Positions 52,357 through 61,245 of a stretch of 64,000 bases of DNA are shown here, one piece after another. The stretch is taken from the NCBI RefSeq assembly GCF_004341685.1, contig NZ_SMAA01000006.1:62001-126000 (forward strand), given 5' to 3'. The translations under genes were made by a program, and so were the position numbers. The stretch comes from Pectinatus cerevisiiphilus. GTDB lineage: Bacteria > Bacillota > Negativicutes > Selenomonadales > Selenomonadaceae. The notes under the pieces are model-generated. The model ran no database searches and was not told where the DNA came from. It saw only the letters and a list, made by a program, of their open reading frames with translations. Position 1 is the stretch's first letter; each line of letters starts with the position of its first letter.

Positions 52357-53040
52357 CTATTTCGTAAAGCGGTAACCAACACCACGAACTGTTTTGATGC
52401 CGTCACTTATTGAAGGGGCAGCTTGCAATTTAGCACGCAAATGCCGTACATGCACATCAACGGTTCTGGTGTCACCATAATATTCATAGCCCCAAACTTT
52501 TTCTAAAAGCTCATCGCGGGAAAAAGCTTTTCCTTCATTAGTTACAAATAATTTAAGCAGGTCATATTCTTTTGGTGTAAGCATGAGCTGTTCATTATTG
52601 AGAAAGGCAGTATAGGCATTAAAATTAATTTTGAGAGGACCTATGACCAATTCACCTTCTGGTTGGTCTTTGGTATTGCTGCGTCTCAGAACGGCTTTGA
52701 TGCGCGCCATTAACTCACGCATACTGAATGGTTTGGTGGTATAGTCGTCGGCACCGAGTTCTAAGCCAAGTACTTTATCAATTTCTTCATCTTTAGCCGT
52801 TATCATGATTATCGGGATTTTAGATGTTGCTTTATTCTGTTTGAGCCGCCGGCATACTTCAAAACCATCTATCTGCGGCAGCATGATATCCAGCAGAATC
52901 AAGGCAACATCTTCATCTTTGGCAGTTTCCAATGCTGTTAAGCCATTGTCGGCAGTCACGGTATCGTAGCCATTCTTTTGTAAATTAAATACCAGTAATT
53001 CACGAATAGGGGCTTCATCATCAACAACTAAAATCTTCAT
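52357..53040 (-). CDS. phoB: Phosphate response regulator PhoB/PhoP
   Basis: OmpR-family response regulator of 227 residues. The receiver domain has the acidic pair DDEAP, the phosphorylated aspartate in LILLDIMLPQIDGFE (about residue 53), MITAKDE and the lysine in DDYTTKPFSMRELMA. The C-terminal winged helix has LTPKEYDLLKLF, SRDELLEKVWGYEYYGDTRTVDVH and VRGVGYRF. It is transcribed divergently from pstS and heads a probable operon with ppx and ppk. Its targets should be the two Pho boxes of the window. Confidence 0.92.
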   Translation of the reverse strand: MKILVVDDEAPIRELLVFNLQKNGYDTVTADNGLTALETAKDEDVALILLDIMLPQIDGFEVCRRLKQNKATSKIPIIMITAKDEEIDKVLGLELGADDYTTKPFSMRELMARIKAVLRRSNTKDQPEGELVIGPLKINFNAYTAFLNNEQLMLTPKEYDLLKLFVTNEGKAFSRDELLEKVWGYEYYGDTRTVDVHVRHLRAKLQAAPSISDGIKTVRGVGYRFTK

Positions 53041-53127
53041 TTAAATTCTCCATTACCATTTAATTTAAGTTGAACTTACATAATACTTTCGCTAAAATTT
53101 GTAAATATCCTATTCGCAAATAATAAT

Positions 53128-53187
53128 TCAACAAACACTTAACAAAACCTTAACAAATACGTAACAAGAGACTACAGCAGATAAGAT
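53128..53187 (+). promoter_or_regulatory. Pho box and promoter of pstSCA
   Basis: Four hexamers (TCAACA 53128, TTAACA 53139, TTAACA 53150, GTAACA 53161) follow each other at exactly 11 bp, and a TAAGAT -10 element lies at 53182-53187. There is no good -35, as expected for a PhoB-activated promoter. The remaining 150 bp to pstS carry only a short CTGGA/TCCAG hairpin near 53260. Confidence 0.82.
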
Positions 53188-53336
53188 AAAATGAACATAA
53201 AGCAGCAGGCCATTAGGTAAATAAAATACAGTTGCTATTTGGTAATAGTCTACTGCGGCTGGAAAGGGTCATACTCCAGTAATGTTTATGTTATTGGATT
53301 TTAGAATCATATAAAATTTATTTTGGAGGTTTTAAA

Positions 53337-54215
53337 ATGCTTTTTAGCGGAAAGAAAAAATTATTGGCTGTTTTAGGAACTATGGTAGTAAGCACTATGC
53401 TCTTCGCAGGCTGCGGAAGCAGCGATAATCAAGCGGCTTCGAGCGGAGGTGATAAGGCTGCTAGTACACTTGAAGGCAAGGTATCAGCTTCTGGTTCTAC
53501 GGCATTACTGCCAATGTTAAAACCGGCACAGGAAGCTTTTGAACAAAAGAATGAAAAAGTTACTGTAAACATTGCTGGCGGCGGTTCTTTCACAGGCATG
53601 AACCAAGTAGCTGAAGGTGCAGTTGATATAGGAAATTCAGATGTCGACTTACCTGATGAATATAAAGATAAAGGTCTCGTAGACCATAAAGTGGCTGTTG
53701 CCCCGTTTGTTCTTATCACAAGCCCTGATAATAAAGTTGCTAATTTGTCTATACAGCAGGCTGCTGACATATTTACCGGTAAAATCACTAACTGGAAAGA
53801 AGTCGGCGGGGATGACCAAGCTATTACCATTATCCATCGTGCTAAATCTTCTGGTTCACGTGCTATTATTACAGCTACTATCCTCAAGGGACAGGAATTT
53901 ACCGATAATGCATCTATTCAGGATTCAAACGGTGCCGTATTAAAAGGTGTAGCAACAACACCTGGTTCTATTGGTTACGTAGATGCAGCTTACGCAGATA
54001 AAACCGTAAAAACATTTTCTCTCGATGGCGTTCCTTTCTCTGCACAGGCAGTTATTGATGGCAAATATCCAGTTTTTGGTTATGAACATATGTATACAAA
54101 GGGAGAACCTAAAGATGCTGTAAAAGCATTTATTGATTATGTGATGAGTGATGAATTCCAGAATTCACAAGTAGAAAAATTAGGATTCATTCCTGTTAGT
54201 AAAATGCAAAAATAA
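53337..54215 (+). CDS. pstS: Phosphate-binding lipoprotein PstS
   Basis: Solute-binding protein of the Pst importer, 292 residues, a lipoprotein with lipobox LFAGC (Cys near residue 26). The phosphate-binding signatures are SASGSTALLPML, IAGGGSFTGMNQVAEGAVDIGNSD and the loop RAKSSGSRAII (about residue 165). It is the first gene of pstS-pstC-pstA and should be strongly induced on phosphate starvation through the upstream Pho box. GGAGG lies 8 nt before the ATG. Confidence 0.95.
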   Translation: MLFSGKKKLLAVLGTMVVSTMLFAGCGSSDNQAASSGGDKAASTLEGKVSASGSTALLPMLKPAQEAFEQKNEKVTVNIAGGGSFTGMNQVAEGAVDIGNSDVDLPDEYKDKGLVDHKVAVAPFVLITSPDNKVANLSIQQAADIFTGKITNWKEVGGDDQAITIIHRAKSSGSRAIITATILKGQEFTDNASIQDSNGAVLKGVATTPGSIGYVDAAYADKTVKTFSLDGVPFSAQAVIDGKYPVFGYEHMYTKGEPKDAVKAFIDYVMSDEFQNSQVEKLGFIPVSKMQK

Positions 54216-54233
54216 TTTATAAGGATAAAAAAT

Positions 54234-55118
54234 ATGGAAAAAGGGTTTAATCATCAACGAAAATTAATATATGATCGATATGTGCGGTATTTATTTATCG
54301 CTTGTGCAGCATTGATGACCATAATAATTTTTTCCATTATATTTTTTGTCGGTAAACAAGGGCTGATGACTTTTCATGATGTCAGCCCTATTGAATTTTT
54401 CTTAACCGATAAATGGGCTCCTTCTATGAATAAATATGGAGCCTTAAGTTTTATATTAGGGTCGGTGGCAGTGACAATGCTGGCTATAATCATAGGAACG
54501 CCTATAGGTCTTCTCGGTGCCATTTTTATGTCTAAGATAGCGCCGCAGCGATTGCGGTCTTTAATGCGCCCCGCAGTTGATCTTTATGTGGCTATTCCTT
54601 CTGTAGTTTATGGTTATATAGGACTTACCGTGATGATTCCGTTCATACGAAACTTTTTTTCTGTAAGTATGGGATATGGTGTTTTCGTCACGGCAGTAAT
54701 ATTGGCAATCATGATTTTACCGACAATAATCAGTATTAGTGAGGATGCCTTGAACGGTGTGCCCAAAACACTTGAAGAAGCATCGTTAGCTTTGGGCGCC
54801 ACGTATTGGCAAACCTTGTACAAAGTCGTTGTTCCCTCGGCTGCACCGGGGATATTGACAGCGATAGTTTTGGCAATGGCGAGGGCTATAGGGGAAACAA
54901 TGGCTGTCCAGATGGTCATAGGCAACACACCACTTTTACCCCTCAGCTTATTTTCACCGACAGCAACTTTAACCAGTGATATTGTCATTGAAATGGGTAA
55001 TACTCCTTTTGGTTCTGTATGGGGTAATGCGTTGTTCTTGATGGCACTCGTTCTGCTGGTCGTATCATTATTGATGATACTGCTGATAAAACGCATCGGT
55101 GCCAGGAGGTATGCATAA
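54234..55118 (+). CDS. pstC: Phosphate ABC transporter permease PstC
   Basis: Integral membrane subunit of 294 residues with about six hydrophobic segments. The N-terminal periplasmic loop FHDVSPIEFFLTDKWAPS and the EAA loop TLEEASLALGATYWQT (about residue 183) are typical of PstC. The stop overlaps the pstA start by one base (TAATG), indicating coupled translation. Confidence 0.94.
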   Translation: MEKGFNHQRKLIYDRYVRYLFIACAALMTIIIFSIIFFVGKQGLMTFHDVSPIEFFLTDKWAPSMNKYGALSFILGSVAVTMLAIIIGTPIGLLGAIFMSKIAPQRLRSLMRPAVDLYVAIPSVVYGYIGLTVMIPFIRNFFSVSMGYGVFVTAVILAIMILPTIISISEDALNGVPKTLEEASLALGATYWQTLYKVVVPSAAPGILTAIVLAMARAIGETMAVQMVIGNTPLLPLSLFSPTATLTSDIVIEMGNTPFGSVWGNALFLMALVLLVVSLLMILLIKRIGARRYA

Positions 55119-55975
55119 TGAACGCCAAAGTTGTAAATAAAATGGCTATATGTATATTATGGCTGACAGGTTTCTTTATTTTATTGTTATTATTTACATT
55201 TCTCGGGTATATTTTATACAAAGGGTTACCAGTGCTTTCTGCTCACTTTATATCAAGCAAGTCGAGTGATATATCAGCAGGCGGCGGAGTTGGCGGCCAA
55301 TTTTTCAATTCATTTTATCTGCTTTTCCTATCGCTTCTAATATCGGTGCCGATAGCAGTTGGTGCAGGTATATATTTGGCTGAATACGCAAAGAATAATT
55401 TGCTGACAAAGATCATCAGATTGAGTACAGAAAGCTTGGCTACTGTTCCCTCCATCGTATTGGGGCTATTTGGGATGATTATATTTGTCAATAAAATGGG
55501 ATTGGGTTTTAGTATATTAAGTGGTACGTTTACATTGGTTCTTTTAAATTTACCTCTTTTGGTACGCGTTACAGAAGAATCTATTAAATTAGTACCTAAA
55601 TCATATCGGGAAGCGAGTCTAGCAATGGGAGCGACGAAATGGCAGACTATTTCTAAGGTGGTTCTGCCATCCGCATTAGCAGGAATCATTACGGGCATCA
55701 TATTGACAGCAGGACGTGCGCTGGGTGAAACAGCTATTTTGATATTTACCGCAGGTACTACTGTTTCAAGGCATATGTTTGACACTGATGTCATGGCAGC
55801 AGGAGAGACTTTAGCAGTTCATATGTGGTATTTGATGTCGGTCGGCCTAGTTCCTGATAGGGATGTCATCGCTAATGGAATCGGCGCACTACTCATAATA
55901 GTTATCCTGCTTTTCAATTTGATATTGACTATTCCGCTTAGAATTATTCAAAAACGCACAGGTATTATTAAGTAA
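55118..55975 (+). CDS. pstA: Phosphate ABC transporter permease PstA
   Basis: Second membrane subunit of 285 residues: about six hydrophobic segments, GGVGGQFFNSFYLL in the first loop, the STESLATVPSIVLGLFG block and the EAA loop SYREASLAMGATKWQT (about residue 166), followed by GRALGETAILIFTAG. It ends the operon; its ATPase partner PstB is encoded 6 kb away on the opposite strand. Confidence 0.94.
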   Translation: MNAKVVNKMAICILWLTGFFILLLLFTFLGYILYKGLPVLSAHFISSKSSDISAGGGVGGQFFNSFYLLFLSLLISVPIAVGAGIYLAEYAKNNLLTKIIRLSTESLATVPSIVLGLFGMIIFVNKMGLGFSILSGTFTLVLLNLPLLVRVTEESIKLVPKSYREASLAMGATKWQTISKVVLPSALAGIITGIILTAGRALGETAILIFTAGTTVSRHMFDTDVMAAGETLAVHMWYLMSVGLVPDRDVIANGIGALLIIVILLFNLILTIPLRIIQKRTGIIK

Positions 55976-56033
55976 ATGAGTTTAATGGGTAAAAATTTAG
56001 ATGGCTGGACTTAAAGGCTGGGCAAGATATTAT

Positions 56034-56076
56034 AAAAGAGCTGGTGTACATCAATAAAATGTGCACCAGCTCTTTT
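56034..56076. terminator. Bidirectional terminator between pstA and the aminotransferase gene
   Basis: AAAAGAGCTGGTGTACAT and ATGTGCACCAGCTCTTTT form an 18-bp stem (one G-T) with A/T runs on both sides. Confidence 0.88.
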
Positions 56077-56102
56077 GTAATATCTATACAGTTTGTACGG
56101 TA

Positions 56103-57173
56103 TTAAACTTCTGTTACGAATTCAGTAAAGTTATGGGTATCTTTTTCTGCGCCACATTGTACTCCAGTTACATAATCAAACATCTTCTGGGCAAATGGGC
56201 CGATTTGATTGTCATTGATGACCATATCTTCACCCTTATAGCCTAAAACACCTACAGGGGAAATTACGGCCGCTGTACCGGAACCAAATACTTCTTCAAG
56301 GACTCCTTTTTTGTACGCGTCTTTTATTTCATCTATGGAGATACGACGTTCCGAAACAGGATAGCCCCATTCCTTAGCTACCTGAAGCACTGTACGGCGA
56401 GTAATGCCGCTAAGGATACTGCCATCAAGTTCAGGGGTTACTATTTCACCGTTTATCTTAAAGAGAATATTCATGGAACCGACTTCTTCGATGTATTTCC
56501 GTTCTACACCGTCCAACCAAAGTGTCTGGTCATAACCTTTTTGATGGGCAACAAGGCCAGCATGTAAGCTTGCCGCATAATTGGCAGGAGTCTTTGCTTC
56601 ACCAAGTCCGCCCTTAGTTGCCCTTACATAAGTATCTTCTACCATGATGTTTACAGGAGCAAAACCGTGCGCATAATAAGCAGCAACAGGGGATAAAATT
56701 ATATACATTTTATATGATTTGCCGACGCTCACGCCCAAGAACCCATCATCGGCATAAATGAACGGACGAATATAAAGACTTTGGCCGCGCTTGTTAGGAA
56801 CCCAGTCCTTTTCAATCGTTATTAATTGTCTAAGTGCATTATGTACAAGCTCAATATCGACTGGGGGAATATCAAGTATACGTGCAGAATTATTTAAACG
56901 CTTGAGATGGTCTAGCGGACGAAAAATAACAACTTTATTTCCCTGCCGAAAAGCTTTCATCCCTTCGAAAATTGCCTGCCCGTAATGAATTGTAGCATTA
57001 GCTGGACTTATGGAAATATTATTATATGGTATGATTTGCGGATCATGCCAACCTTTTCCTGTAGTATAAGTCATTTCGAACATATGATCTGTAAAATGTG
57101 TACCAAAACCAATTTTGGATACGTCCGGTTTTTCTTTTAAAGTAGGGGCTTTCACAAATTTAACAGTAGTCAA
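56103..57173 (-). CDS. ilvE: Branched-chain amino acid aminotransferase
   Basis: PLP enzyme (fold type IV) interconverting leucine, isoleucine and valine with their 2-oxo acids. The 356-residue length and layout fit the longer (type II) BCAT group: MTYTTGKGWHDPQIIPYNNI near residue 35, GQAIFEGMKAFRQG, the active-site segment KTPANYAASLHAG with the likely PLP lysine, YIEEVGSMNILF, SILSGITRRTVLQVA and GSGTAAVISPVG. The TTG start at 57173 has AGGAGA 11 nt upstream and a good promoter 35 bp further. It is monocistronic. Confidence 0.95.
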   Translation of the reverse strand: MTTVKFVKAPTLKEKPDVSKIGFGTHFTDHMFEMTYTTGKGWHDPQIIPYNNISISPANATIHYGQAIFEGMKAFRQGNKVVIFRPLDHLKRLNNSARILDIPPVDIELVHNALRQLITIEKDWVPNKRGQSLYIRPFIYADDGFLGVSVGKSYKMYIILSPVAAYYAHGFAPVNIMVEDTYVRATKGGLGEAKTPANYAASLHAGLVAHQKGYDQTLWLDGVERKYIEEVGSMNILFKINGEIVTPELDGSILSGITRRTVLQVAKEWGYPVSERRISIDEIKDAYKKGVLEEVFGSGTAAVISPVGVLGYKGEDMVINDNQIGPFAQKMFDYVTGVQCGAEKDTHNFTEFVTEV

Positions 57174-57206
57174 TATAATTATCTCCTATCATTGTAGAAT
57201 GAATAC

Positions 57207-57235
57207 ATTATACACCCCCCGCTTTTTAAACGCAA
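57207..57235 (-). promoter_or_regulatory. Sigma-A promoter of the aminotransferase gene
   Basis: TTGCGT (57235-57230), a 17-nt spacer containing a G-run, and TATAAT (57212-57207) on the minus strand. Confidence 0.6.
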
Positions 57236-57340
57236 GGCAAAAATTTACAAAGTTACATTCGCATAAATAAAGTAAATAACATTATGTGGTATGATATCTA
57301 AAATTTATGAGCAATATCTGATAGTATGAAACAGTAAATA

Positions 57341-57377
57341 AAAAGACACTATGGTTGAAAATGCCTTAGTGTCTTTT
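57341..57377 (-). terminator. Terminator after efp
   Basis: AAAAGACACTA and TAGTGTCTTTT (with inner GG/CC pairing) form the stem 12 bp past the efp stop; A/T runs make it usable both ways. Confidence 0.82.
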
Positions 57378-57388
57378 CCATGATGTTC

Positions 57389-57946
57389 TTAAGCGCGTTC
57401 GATATAATTACCAGTACGGGTATCTATACGGAGCTTGTCACCGTCATTGACGAAAAGGGGAACACGCACTTCATAGCCTGTTTCAGTTTTTGCCATTTTG
57501 GTAGCACCGGTGGCAGTGTCACCTTTAACACTTGGTTCACATTCTACAACGTTCAACACTACGGAATTAGGTAAAGAAATACCAATGATTTTACCTTTAT
57601 AGGTCTGAAGGCTGATATCCATGTTTTCCTTTAAGAAGTTGAGGGCATTACCAAGTTGTTCTTTACTGAGTTCAGTCTGTTCAAAAGTTTCATTATCCAT
57701 AAAAGTGTACATTCCGTCACTTTCATATAGATATTGCATTTGATTGGTTTCAAGATGAGCGGCTGGCAATTTTTCATTAGGGTTAAAGGTACGTTCGACC
57801 ACGGCGCCAGTCTGTATGTTTTTTATTTTTGTACGTACAAAAGCTGCACCTTTTCCTGGTTTGACATGTTGGAAATCGACAATCTGCCATACGCCGTTGT
57901 CTATCTCCAGAGTAAGACCTGTGCGAAAATCACTACTTGAAATCAT
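57389..57946 (-). CDS. efp: Translation elongation factor P
   Basis: EF-P relieves ribosome stalling at polyproline stretches. The 185-residue protein has three beta-barrel domains. The domain I loop HVKPGKGAAFVRTK (about residues 27-40) carries the lysine that is modified in some lineages. SISLPNSVVLNV-type text and the C-terminal VPLFVNDGDKLRIDTRTGNY close the family signature. GGAGG lies before the ATG. The preceding gene is a Xaa-Pro peptidase, the common Firmicute order aroQ-pepQ-efp. Confidence 0.97.
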   Translation of the reverse strand: MISSSDFRTGLTLEIDNGVWQIVDFQHVKPGKGAAFVRTKIKNIQTGAVVERTFNPNEKLPAAHLETNQMQYLYESDGMYTFMDNETFEQTELSKEQLGNALNFLKENMDISLQTYKGKIIGISLPNSVVLNVVECEPSVKGDTATGATKMAKTETGYEVRVPLFVNDGDKLRIDTRTGNYIERA

Positions 57947-57980
57947 TAAAAATAAACCTCCAAATTAATATTTTGTATTT

Positions 57981-58009
57981 ATTTTATCCACATAAGATAC
58001 TCTTATCAA
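57981..58009 (-). promoter_or_regulatory. Probable efp promoter
   Basis: TTGATA (58009-58004), a 17-nt spacer and TAAAAT (57986-57981) on the minus strand, within the 197-bp gap after the peptidase gene. Confidence 0.5.
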
Positions 58010-58143
58010 AAGGATATTGATAAATAATATCTAGCCGCTTATGCTTCACGCATGTCATATTAACCAGCCAGCCTATTGTATAGCTGCTGAAGCTCTTGGA
58101 TAACTTTTTCCTTAGATGTAAAATTAATGTAAATCTTTTTTTA

Positions 58144-59211
58144 TTAAAGTTCTATTAGTTCCTTACGGCTTTTTGTCAGAGGTGTGGCACCATTTTCATC
58201 AACTAAAGTAGTATCTTCTATGCGCACACCACCAAAATCAGGAACATATATTCCTGGTTCAACAGTTACAAGCATATGCTGCTTTATGATTATATCCTGT
58301 GCCATGGGTGAAAGACGGGGTAATTCATGTATTTCCAGTCCGACGCCATGTCCTAAGCCGTGGCCATAATTATTACCATAGCCCATATCTTTTATGAATT
58401 TACGCGAAGGGGCATCTATTGTCTTGCCATCGGTATTCGGTTTAATGCTTGCGATGCCTAAAAGCTGCGCTTTGGCAACAATAGCGTAAAGTTCCTTTTG
58501 TTTTTCTGAGGCCTTACCTACACAAACAGTGCGGGTAATATCCGAATGATATCCCTTGTAAACAGCACCAAAATCCATTGTAACAAATTCTCCGTCAACA
58601 ATCAACTTTTCTGTTGCTGTTCCGTGTGGAAGACTGCCTCTTTTTCCCGAAGCCACAATAGTAGTAAACGCAGGTCTTTCACTACCAAGCTTGCGCATGG
58701 TATGTTCTAACTCAGCGGCTACATCTATTTCAGAAAGACCGGGTTTAATGTATGCAAGAATATGTTCAAAAGCCTTGTCACTTATGGCAACAGCTTTCTT
58801 GATAAGTTCTATTTCTGCTTTTTCCTTTTGGATACGTAATCCATCTAAATTGAGCGGTACGGAAAAATTGACGTTTGGCAGCATTTGGCGTAAAGCGGCA
58901 TAGGAAGCATACATGAGCGCATTCGTTTCAAAGGCCAAATTTTTTGCCTTTTCTGCTTCAATTAACTCACTAATTTTAGTGAGCAGCCCTTTTTTCTGCT
59001 CAACAAGGGGGAATTTGCTTTGCTGCGCGGCCTGTTCCAGATAACGCGAATCGGTGATAAGGTATTCTTTATCTGGAGTTATTACAAGTGCCGAATCATC
59101 ACCGTAAAAACCGCTGAAATAATGAACATTTTCATTTTTATTTATAACGATGGCATCTGCGTGTTTTTGTGCAAGCAGCTGTCTTAAGCGGAAAAGTCTG
59201 TTATTTTCCAT
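58144..59211 (-). CDS. pepQ: Xaa-Pro aminopeptidase/dipeptidase, M24B family
   Basis: Cytoplasmic metallopeptidase of 355 residues that cleaves peptides next to proline. After a creatinase-like N-terminal domain (residues 1-125), the pita-bread domain shows the dimetal ligands: VTMDFGAVYKGYHSDITR (two Asp), HGLGHGVGLEIHE (His), VTVEPGIYVP (Glu) and GVRIEDT (Glu). AAGGAG lies before ATG 59211, which falls inside the last codons of aroQ (11-bp overlap). Whether it is an aminopeptidase or a dipeptidase cannot be decided by eye. Confidence 0.93.
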   Translation of the reverse strand: MENNRLFRLRQLLAQKHADAIVINKNENVHYFSGFYGDDSALVITPDKEYLITDSRYLEQAAQQSKFPLVEQKKGLLTKISELIEAEKAKNLAFETNALMYASYAALRQMLPNVNFSVPLNLDGLRIQKEKAEIELIKKAVAISDKAFEHILAYIKPGLSEIDVAAELEHTMRKLGSERPAFTTIVASGKRGSLPHGTATEKLIVDGEFVTMDFGAVYKGYHSDITRTVCVGKASEKQKELYAIVAKAQLLGIASIKPNTDGKTIDAPSRKFIKDMGYGNNYGHGLGHGVGLEIHELPRLSPMAQDIIIKQHMLVTVEPGIYVPDFGGVRIEDTTLVDENGATPLTKSRKELIEL

Positions 59212-59653
59212 TGCTTTCGGCTCCTTTTAATGTAGTAATAATATAATGCAGGGCTGCCGTATAGCTGCCTGCCCCCAAACCGCAGATCTGTCCTACAACA
59301 ACTGGTGCAATTACCGAATTGTTGCGAAATTCTTCCCGTTTATGGATATTTGATAAATGCACTTCAATTACAGGTGTCTGTACGGAAGCGATAGCATCGC
59401 GCAGAGCAATACTGTAATGTGTAAAGGCTCCCGCGTTTAAGATAATATAAGCATAAGCCGACGATTGTTGGATTGCTTCTATTAAGTCGCCTTCATAATT
59501 ACTTTGCTTAAAGCTGATATCAATACCGGCTTCATCAGCATCTTTTTGTAACAGGCAATTTATATCGTCTAATGTCATTGAGCCGTATATTTCTGGTTCA
59601 CGTGTGCCTAAAAGATTGAGATTAGGTCCATGCAGAACAAGAATTTTTTTCAT
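59201..59653 (-). CDS. aroQ: 3-dehydroquinate dehydratase, type II
   Basis: Shikimate pathway enzyme of 150 residues, dodecameric type II form. LHGPNLNLLGTREPEIYGSM contains the active-site Arg and Tyr, INAGAFTHYSIALRDAI the next conserved block, and VEVHLSNIHKREEFR the histidine and arginine. It starts 37 bp after the acylphosphatase gene and overlaps pepQ. Confidence 0.96.
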   Translation of the reverse strand: MKKILVLHGPNLNLLGTREPEIYGSMTLDDINCLLQKDADEAGIDISFKQSNYEGDLIEAIQQSSAYAYIILNAGAFTHYSIALRDAIASVQTPVIEVHLSNIHKREEFRNNSVIAPVVVGQICGLGAGSYTAALHYIITTLKGAESNGK

Positions 59654-59690
59654 TATAAACCACTATCCATTTGTGTATTTTAAGCTACTC

Positions 59691-59963
59691 TTAATATTTT
59701 ATATCAAAACCGTTGTCACCGTCTACAATATTTATAGATTTTGTATCTATTCTGGCAACTTTTATAAATACATTTCCCTTTTTTATTTCGGCGAAGAGAC
59801 TATCCAGTTTTGGTGCATCACCTTGGACTTCCATAGTTACACTACCATCACTCATGTTTTTAACCCAACCAGATAAACCGTATTTTTTCGCGGCAGACTG
59901 GACAAAATAACGAAATCCCACACCTTGTACACGGCCATAAGCCTGAGCAAAAAGTCTTTTCAT
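59691..59963 (-). CDS. acyP: Acylphosphatase
   Basis: Small 90-residue hydrolase of acyl phosphates. The signature GRVQGVGFRYFVQ (catalytic Arg near residue 19) and the second motif GWVKNMSDGSVTMEVQG (catalytic Asn near 37) are both intact. AAGGAGGAA precedes the ATG. It shares the direction of the U32 peptidase gene upstream but has 54 bp between them. Confidence 0.94.
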   Translation of the reverse strand: MKRLFAQAYGRVQGVGFRYFVQSAAKKYGLSGWVKNMSDGSVTMEVQGDAPKLDSLFAEIKKGNVFIKVARIDTKSINIVDGDNGFDIKY

Positions 59964-60017
59964 AAAAATTCCTCCTTAATCATAAGAAATTCTACATTAT
60001 TGGATTTTATTAAAACA

Positions 60018-61244
60018 TTATATGATATCACGCCGCAGTATAGAATATGGTTCTACTGGATGCTCCATCTGCATTTTTATTATTTGCTGTGGATGTGGGG
60101 CAGTTTCTATAATTTCGCCGTCTTCGTCTATCATTTTGCCTATTTGCTGGTAGTATGATGGCATATTCGGCTGAAATACTTCGATCTGCTGTCCTGTCTT
60201 CATATTATTACGCTGCTCTATTGTGGCAAATCCCGTACGGGAGTTGTAATCTAAAACTACTCCTACAAAATCAGCCGTTTGGGTGTAGGCTGAGGTGTCA
60301 TATACGTGGCTGTCAGCTCCCGGTGTACCAAAGAGAAATCCTGTAGTGTATTTTCTATGCGATATTTTCCCTAAGTCGCTGCGCCATTTTTCCTGCAAGG
60401 TATGCCAGAGGTTTGGTTTTTGGTAATAAGTATCAATAGCTTCCCTATAGGCTTTAACGACACCTGCCACATAATAGACGCTCTTCATGCGGCCTTCGAT
60501 TTTCAGGCTGTTTACACCGCTTTCGATTACACTGTCCAAATATGGCAAGAGACACATATCCTTTGAGTTGAAAATGTAACTACCCCTGCTGTCCTCTTCT
60601 ATTGGGTAATATTCACCAGGTCTTTTTTCTTCAACGAGAGAATATTTCCAACGGCATGCTTGTGCACAAGCACCTCGGTTAGAATCGCGGCCAGTCATAT
60701 AATTACTCATGACGCAACGTCCCGAATAGGAGATACACATGGCACCGTGTACAAACATTTCCAGCTCGACGTCTGTTTTATTGCGGATAGCCTTTGTCTC
60801 TTTAAGGGAAAGTTCCCGAGCCAACACTACCCTTTGTGCCCCCATAGAAGCCCATGCATTCACTGCCGCCCAATTTGTCGAGTTGGCCTGCGTGCTTATA
60901 TGTAATGGGACATTAGGGATTGTTTGGCGTGCTATGGCAAATATGCCCGGGTCAGAGATGAGGATGCCGTCTACGGTTAACTGCTCAAGACTGCGCAAGT
61001 AATCGGGGAGATCGTCTAAATCATCATTGTGGGCGAAAATATTGACTGTCACATAAACTTTTTTCCCTCTGCTATGGGCAAATTCCACACCTGCTTGCAT
61101 TTCCTGTATTGAAAAATTACCGCCGTAAGAGCGCAGGCCAAATTTCTTGCCTCCCAGGTAGACAGCGTCAGCACCATATAAAATAGCCATTTTTAGTTTC
61201 TCTAAATTTCCTGCTGGAGCCAATAATTCAACCTTTTTATTCAT
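60018..61244 (-). CDS. U32 family peptidase / tRNA or quinone hydroxylation-type protein
   Basis: This 408-residue protein is of the peptidase U32 family (YrrN/YrrO, RlhA, TrhP and UbiU relatives), some of which are Fe-S proteins for RNA or quinone hydroxylation rather than proteases. It begins VELLAPAGNLEKLKMAI and GADAVYLGGKKFG. It carries the U32 signature ELEMFVHGAMCISYSGRCVMS followed by CAQACRWKY, giving a conserved four-cysteine set, and ends in a small beta domain (from about residue 320). The ATG at 61244 follows the methyltransferase stop by one base without a clear ribosome binding site, so translation is probably coupled. In Bacillus the YrrM-YrrN-YrrO order links this pair to tRNA hydroxyuridine, which is the most likely role. 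Confidence 0.85.
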   Translation of the reverse strand: MNKKVELLAPAGNLEKLKMAILYGADAVYLGGKKFGLRSYGGNFSIQEMQAGVEFAHSRGKKVYVTVNIFAHNDDLDDLPDYLRSLEQLTVDGILISDPGIFAIARQTIPNVPLHISTQANSTNWAAVNAWASMGAQRVVLARELSLKETKAIRNKTDVELEMFVHGAMCISYSGRCVMSNYMTGRDSNRGACAQACRWKYSLVEEKRPGEYYPIEEDSRGSYIFNSKDMCLLPYLDSVIESGVNSLKIEGRMKSVYYVAGVVKAYREAIDTYYQKPNLWHTLQEKWRSDLGKISHRKYTTGFLFGTPGADSHVYDTSAYTQTADFVGVVLDYNSRTGFATIEQRNNMKTGQQIEVFQPNMPSYYQQIGKMIDEDGEIIETAPHPQQIIKMQMEHPVEPYSILRRDII

Positions 61245-61245
61245 T

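Noticed and set aside
58060-58140. A 26-codon open stretch after the double stop of the Xaa-Pro peptidase gene, reading like an amphipathic helix (TSKEKVIQELQQLYNRLAG), in the same frame as the peptidase.
   Set aside because: It has no start codon and no ribosome binding site that fits. It could be a remnant or read-through tail but cannot be supported as a gene.
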